Shown here in pieces: positions 4,137 to 5,383 of a stretch of DNA of 5,383 bases. The DNA is from Pseudomonadota bacterium. Its GTDB lineage: Bacteria; Pseudomonadota; Alphaproteobacteria; Sphingomonadales; Sphingomonadaceae. Location of the stretch: positions 1 to 5,383 of the forward strand of contig JAEVYW010000131.1 of the NCBI GenBank assembly GCA_023392555.1. Direction: 5' to 3'. The notes below the pieces were generated by a model. The model did no database searches, was not told the DNA's origin, and saw only the letters and a program-made list of their open reading frames with translations. How positions within the stretch are numbered: position 1 is the stretch's first letter; every line of letters begins with the position of its first letter. The translations under genes were made by a program, and so were the position numbers.

Positions 4137-5360
4137 TCAAGCGCTCGCGATGGCGCGGTAGCAGGCGTCGTAGCGCTCGACGCCGAGTTCGACGTCGAAG
4201 ATGGGCTGGGCCCGTGCGCGGACGTGTGCAGGGTCTTCGGAGCGCGCCTCAATCGCCGCGATGGCGTCGCGGTACGCCTGAACGCTGAACTCCTTGATGG
4301 CGACGCCGCAGCCGGTCTCTTCGACCAGCTCTGCGACGTCGCCGACGCCCGCGTTGGTGACGATCGGCAGGCCTAAGGCGATCAACTCCGCCATCTTCGT
4401 CGGGGAGCTTGCGGTCTTCGAGTAGACCGGGCGGATGAAGAAGAGCCCCAGGTCGGCGGCGGCCATGAACCGAGGGACTTCTTCACGAGTGGCCGATCGG
4501 ATGATGAAGGCATCTTCAGTGAGACCCTTGGCTCTCGACGTGGGTATGATCGAAGATGGGGATTGGGGGGTCACGAACAGGAAACGGGCGTCCGGGAAAC
4601 GCTCGCGATAGACTTTGAAGAAGTCGAGCATCTCGTCGAGCAGGTACCAGCTGCCGATCGAGCCGAGGTAGGCAACCACGCGCTCCTGTGGCCCGATGCC
4701 GAGCGCCTTGCGAGCTTCGTCGCGCTTGGCACGGGAAATCATCGGAAAGTGCGAGAAATCCACGCAGCACGGGATCACCGTGACGTCGTTCGCGCCGAGG
4801 CGCCCGCCCGTCATGCGCGCCAACTCCGATCGCCCCCGATGTGTGAGGCTGATCACGTGACTCGCCTCCTTGAGCAGCTCTCTCTCAAGCGCCTTGAAGT
4901 GCCGGTAGACCATACGGAAGAACGGGTTCGAGAGAGGCCAGCTTCCGCCCTCCTTGCGCTCGTCCGGGAAGAAGCCGCGCATGTCGAACAGGAAGGGCAC
5001 CCCGAACTTGCGCCTTAGTGACATGCCGACCGAGGCGGGGATGTAGCTTCGGCAATGAACCAGGTCGAAGCCGGTCTCGCGCTGCAAGGCGTGAGCGCGT
5101 CGCCGAAGGGCGCGTACATTCCAGATCCGCGAAGCGATCGGCGGTCGCTGGCGGTAAGGCACAGGCACCCAGCGGATGTTGGCGTCCTCAAGCAGCCTGC
5201 GGACCTTCTCACCCTCCGACGCGAAGGCGGCCGCCTTCTCCATGGTGAGTAGCGTGATGCGATGGCCGAGCCGGCTCAGCCCAATCAGATAGGGGATCAC
5301 TTGCGACCGGCCCAACGGATCGGTCATGCCGTCGATCGAAATGTAGAGGACATTTAGCAC
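4137..5360 (-). CDS. glycosyltransferase, GT4-type (GT-B fold)
   Basis: Cytoplasmic or membrane-associated sugar transferase of 407 residues, probably building a surface polysaccharide from a nucleotide sugar. The N-terminal acceptor domain opens with VLYISIDGMTDPLGRSQ (4-20), a characteristic start for one group of polysaccharide GT4 enzymes. FDMRGFFPDER (125-135) and VTVIPCCVDF (193-202) follow. The C-terminal donor domain holds VVAYLGSIGSWY (228-239) and the nucleotide-sugar region SSPTKMAELIALGLPIV (318-334), with Lys322 and Glu325 as likely donor-binding residues. The length is normal. The start is GTG at 5360, chosen because it gives the family N-terminus; a GGGGA lies only two bases upstream, closer than ideal, and the frame stays open to the window edge. 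It ends one base from the convergent S24 gene. Substrate and linkage cannot be told. Confidence 0.92.
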   Translation of the reverse strand: MLNVLYISIDGMTDPLGRSQVIPYLIGLSRLGHRITLLTMEKAAAFASEGEKVRRLLEDANIRWVPVPYRQRPPIASRIWNVRALRRRAHALQRETGFDLVHCRSYIPASVGMSLRRKFGVPFLFDMRGFFPDERKEGGSWPLSNPFFRMVYRHFKALERELLKEASHVISLTHRGRSELARMTGGRLGANDVTVIPCCVDFSHFPMISRAKRDEARKALGIGPQERVVAYLGSIGSWYLLDEMLDFFKVYRERFPDARFLFVTPQSPSSIIPTSRAKGLTEDAFIIRSATREEVPRFMAAADLGLFFIRPVYSKTASSPTKMAELIALGLPIVTNAGVGDVAELVEETGCGVAIKEFSVQAYRDAIAAIEARSEDPAHVRARAQPIFDVELGVERYDACYRAIASA

Positions 5361-5383
5361 GGTCCCCGACTGCGGTTTCTGAC

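Noticed and set aside
3839..4376. Open frames antisense to the S24 gene (3839-4252) and across the S24/glycosyltransferase junction (3906-4376)
   Set aside because: Both cover regions whose other strand encodes catalytic motifs of recognised families; their own translations show nothing.

Overview
The window looks like chromosomal DNA from a high-GC alphaproteobacterium, most likely a sphingomonad. This is judged from GC-rich third codon positions, weak Shine-Dalgarno sequences, the style of the proteins, and a bacterial type IB topoisomerase next to a small mechanosensitive channel. The lineage is an inference. No rRNA, tRNA, CRISPR array, insertion sequence or integrase is visible, and no gene-free stretch exceeds about 100 bases.

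Left third (1-1724, minus strand): a DNA topoisomerase IB gene with all five expected active-site positions is followed 33 bases downstream by an MscS-type mechanosensitive channel gene that runs off the left edge. A 51-base gap (1725-1775) separates the topoisomerase start from a plus-strand DJ-1/PfpI family gene (1776-2339). That gene is followed by an uncharacterised membrane-anchored acidic protein (2376-2882). The gap holds an imperfect match to an alphaproteobacterial general-stress (EcfG-type) promoter facing the topoisomerase. Topoisomerase, osmotic-shock channel and DJ-1 protein would fit a stress-protection neighbourhood.

Middle (2890-4135): the most interesting part is a compact divergent regulatory module. 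On the minus strand, a 57-residue helix-turn-helix-like protein starts at GTG 3392 behind a strong Shine-Dalgarno. Its stop overlaps the start of a 110-residue uncharacterised protein (2890-3222) in an ATGA junction. On the plus strand, a 214-residue S24 (LexA/CI-like) regulator starts at 3491. Its promoter (TTGTCT, 17-base spacer, TATGAT) ends six bases before the ATG, so the message is probably leaderless, as phage lambda cI is from PRM. The 98-base intergenic region carries two CAATTCC repeats 11 bases apart. CCTACT motifs flank the S24 promoter elements, and a third copy, inverted, lies in the first codons of the small gene. Together this resembles a phage-style repressor switch embedded in ordinary chromosome.

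Right third (4137-5360, minus strand): a GT4-type glycosyltransferase converges on the S24 gene with one base between the stop codons. It probably belongs to a surface-polysaccharide cluster that continues beyond the right edge.
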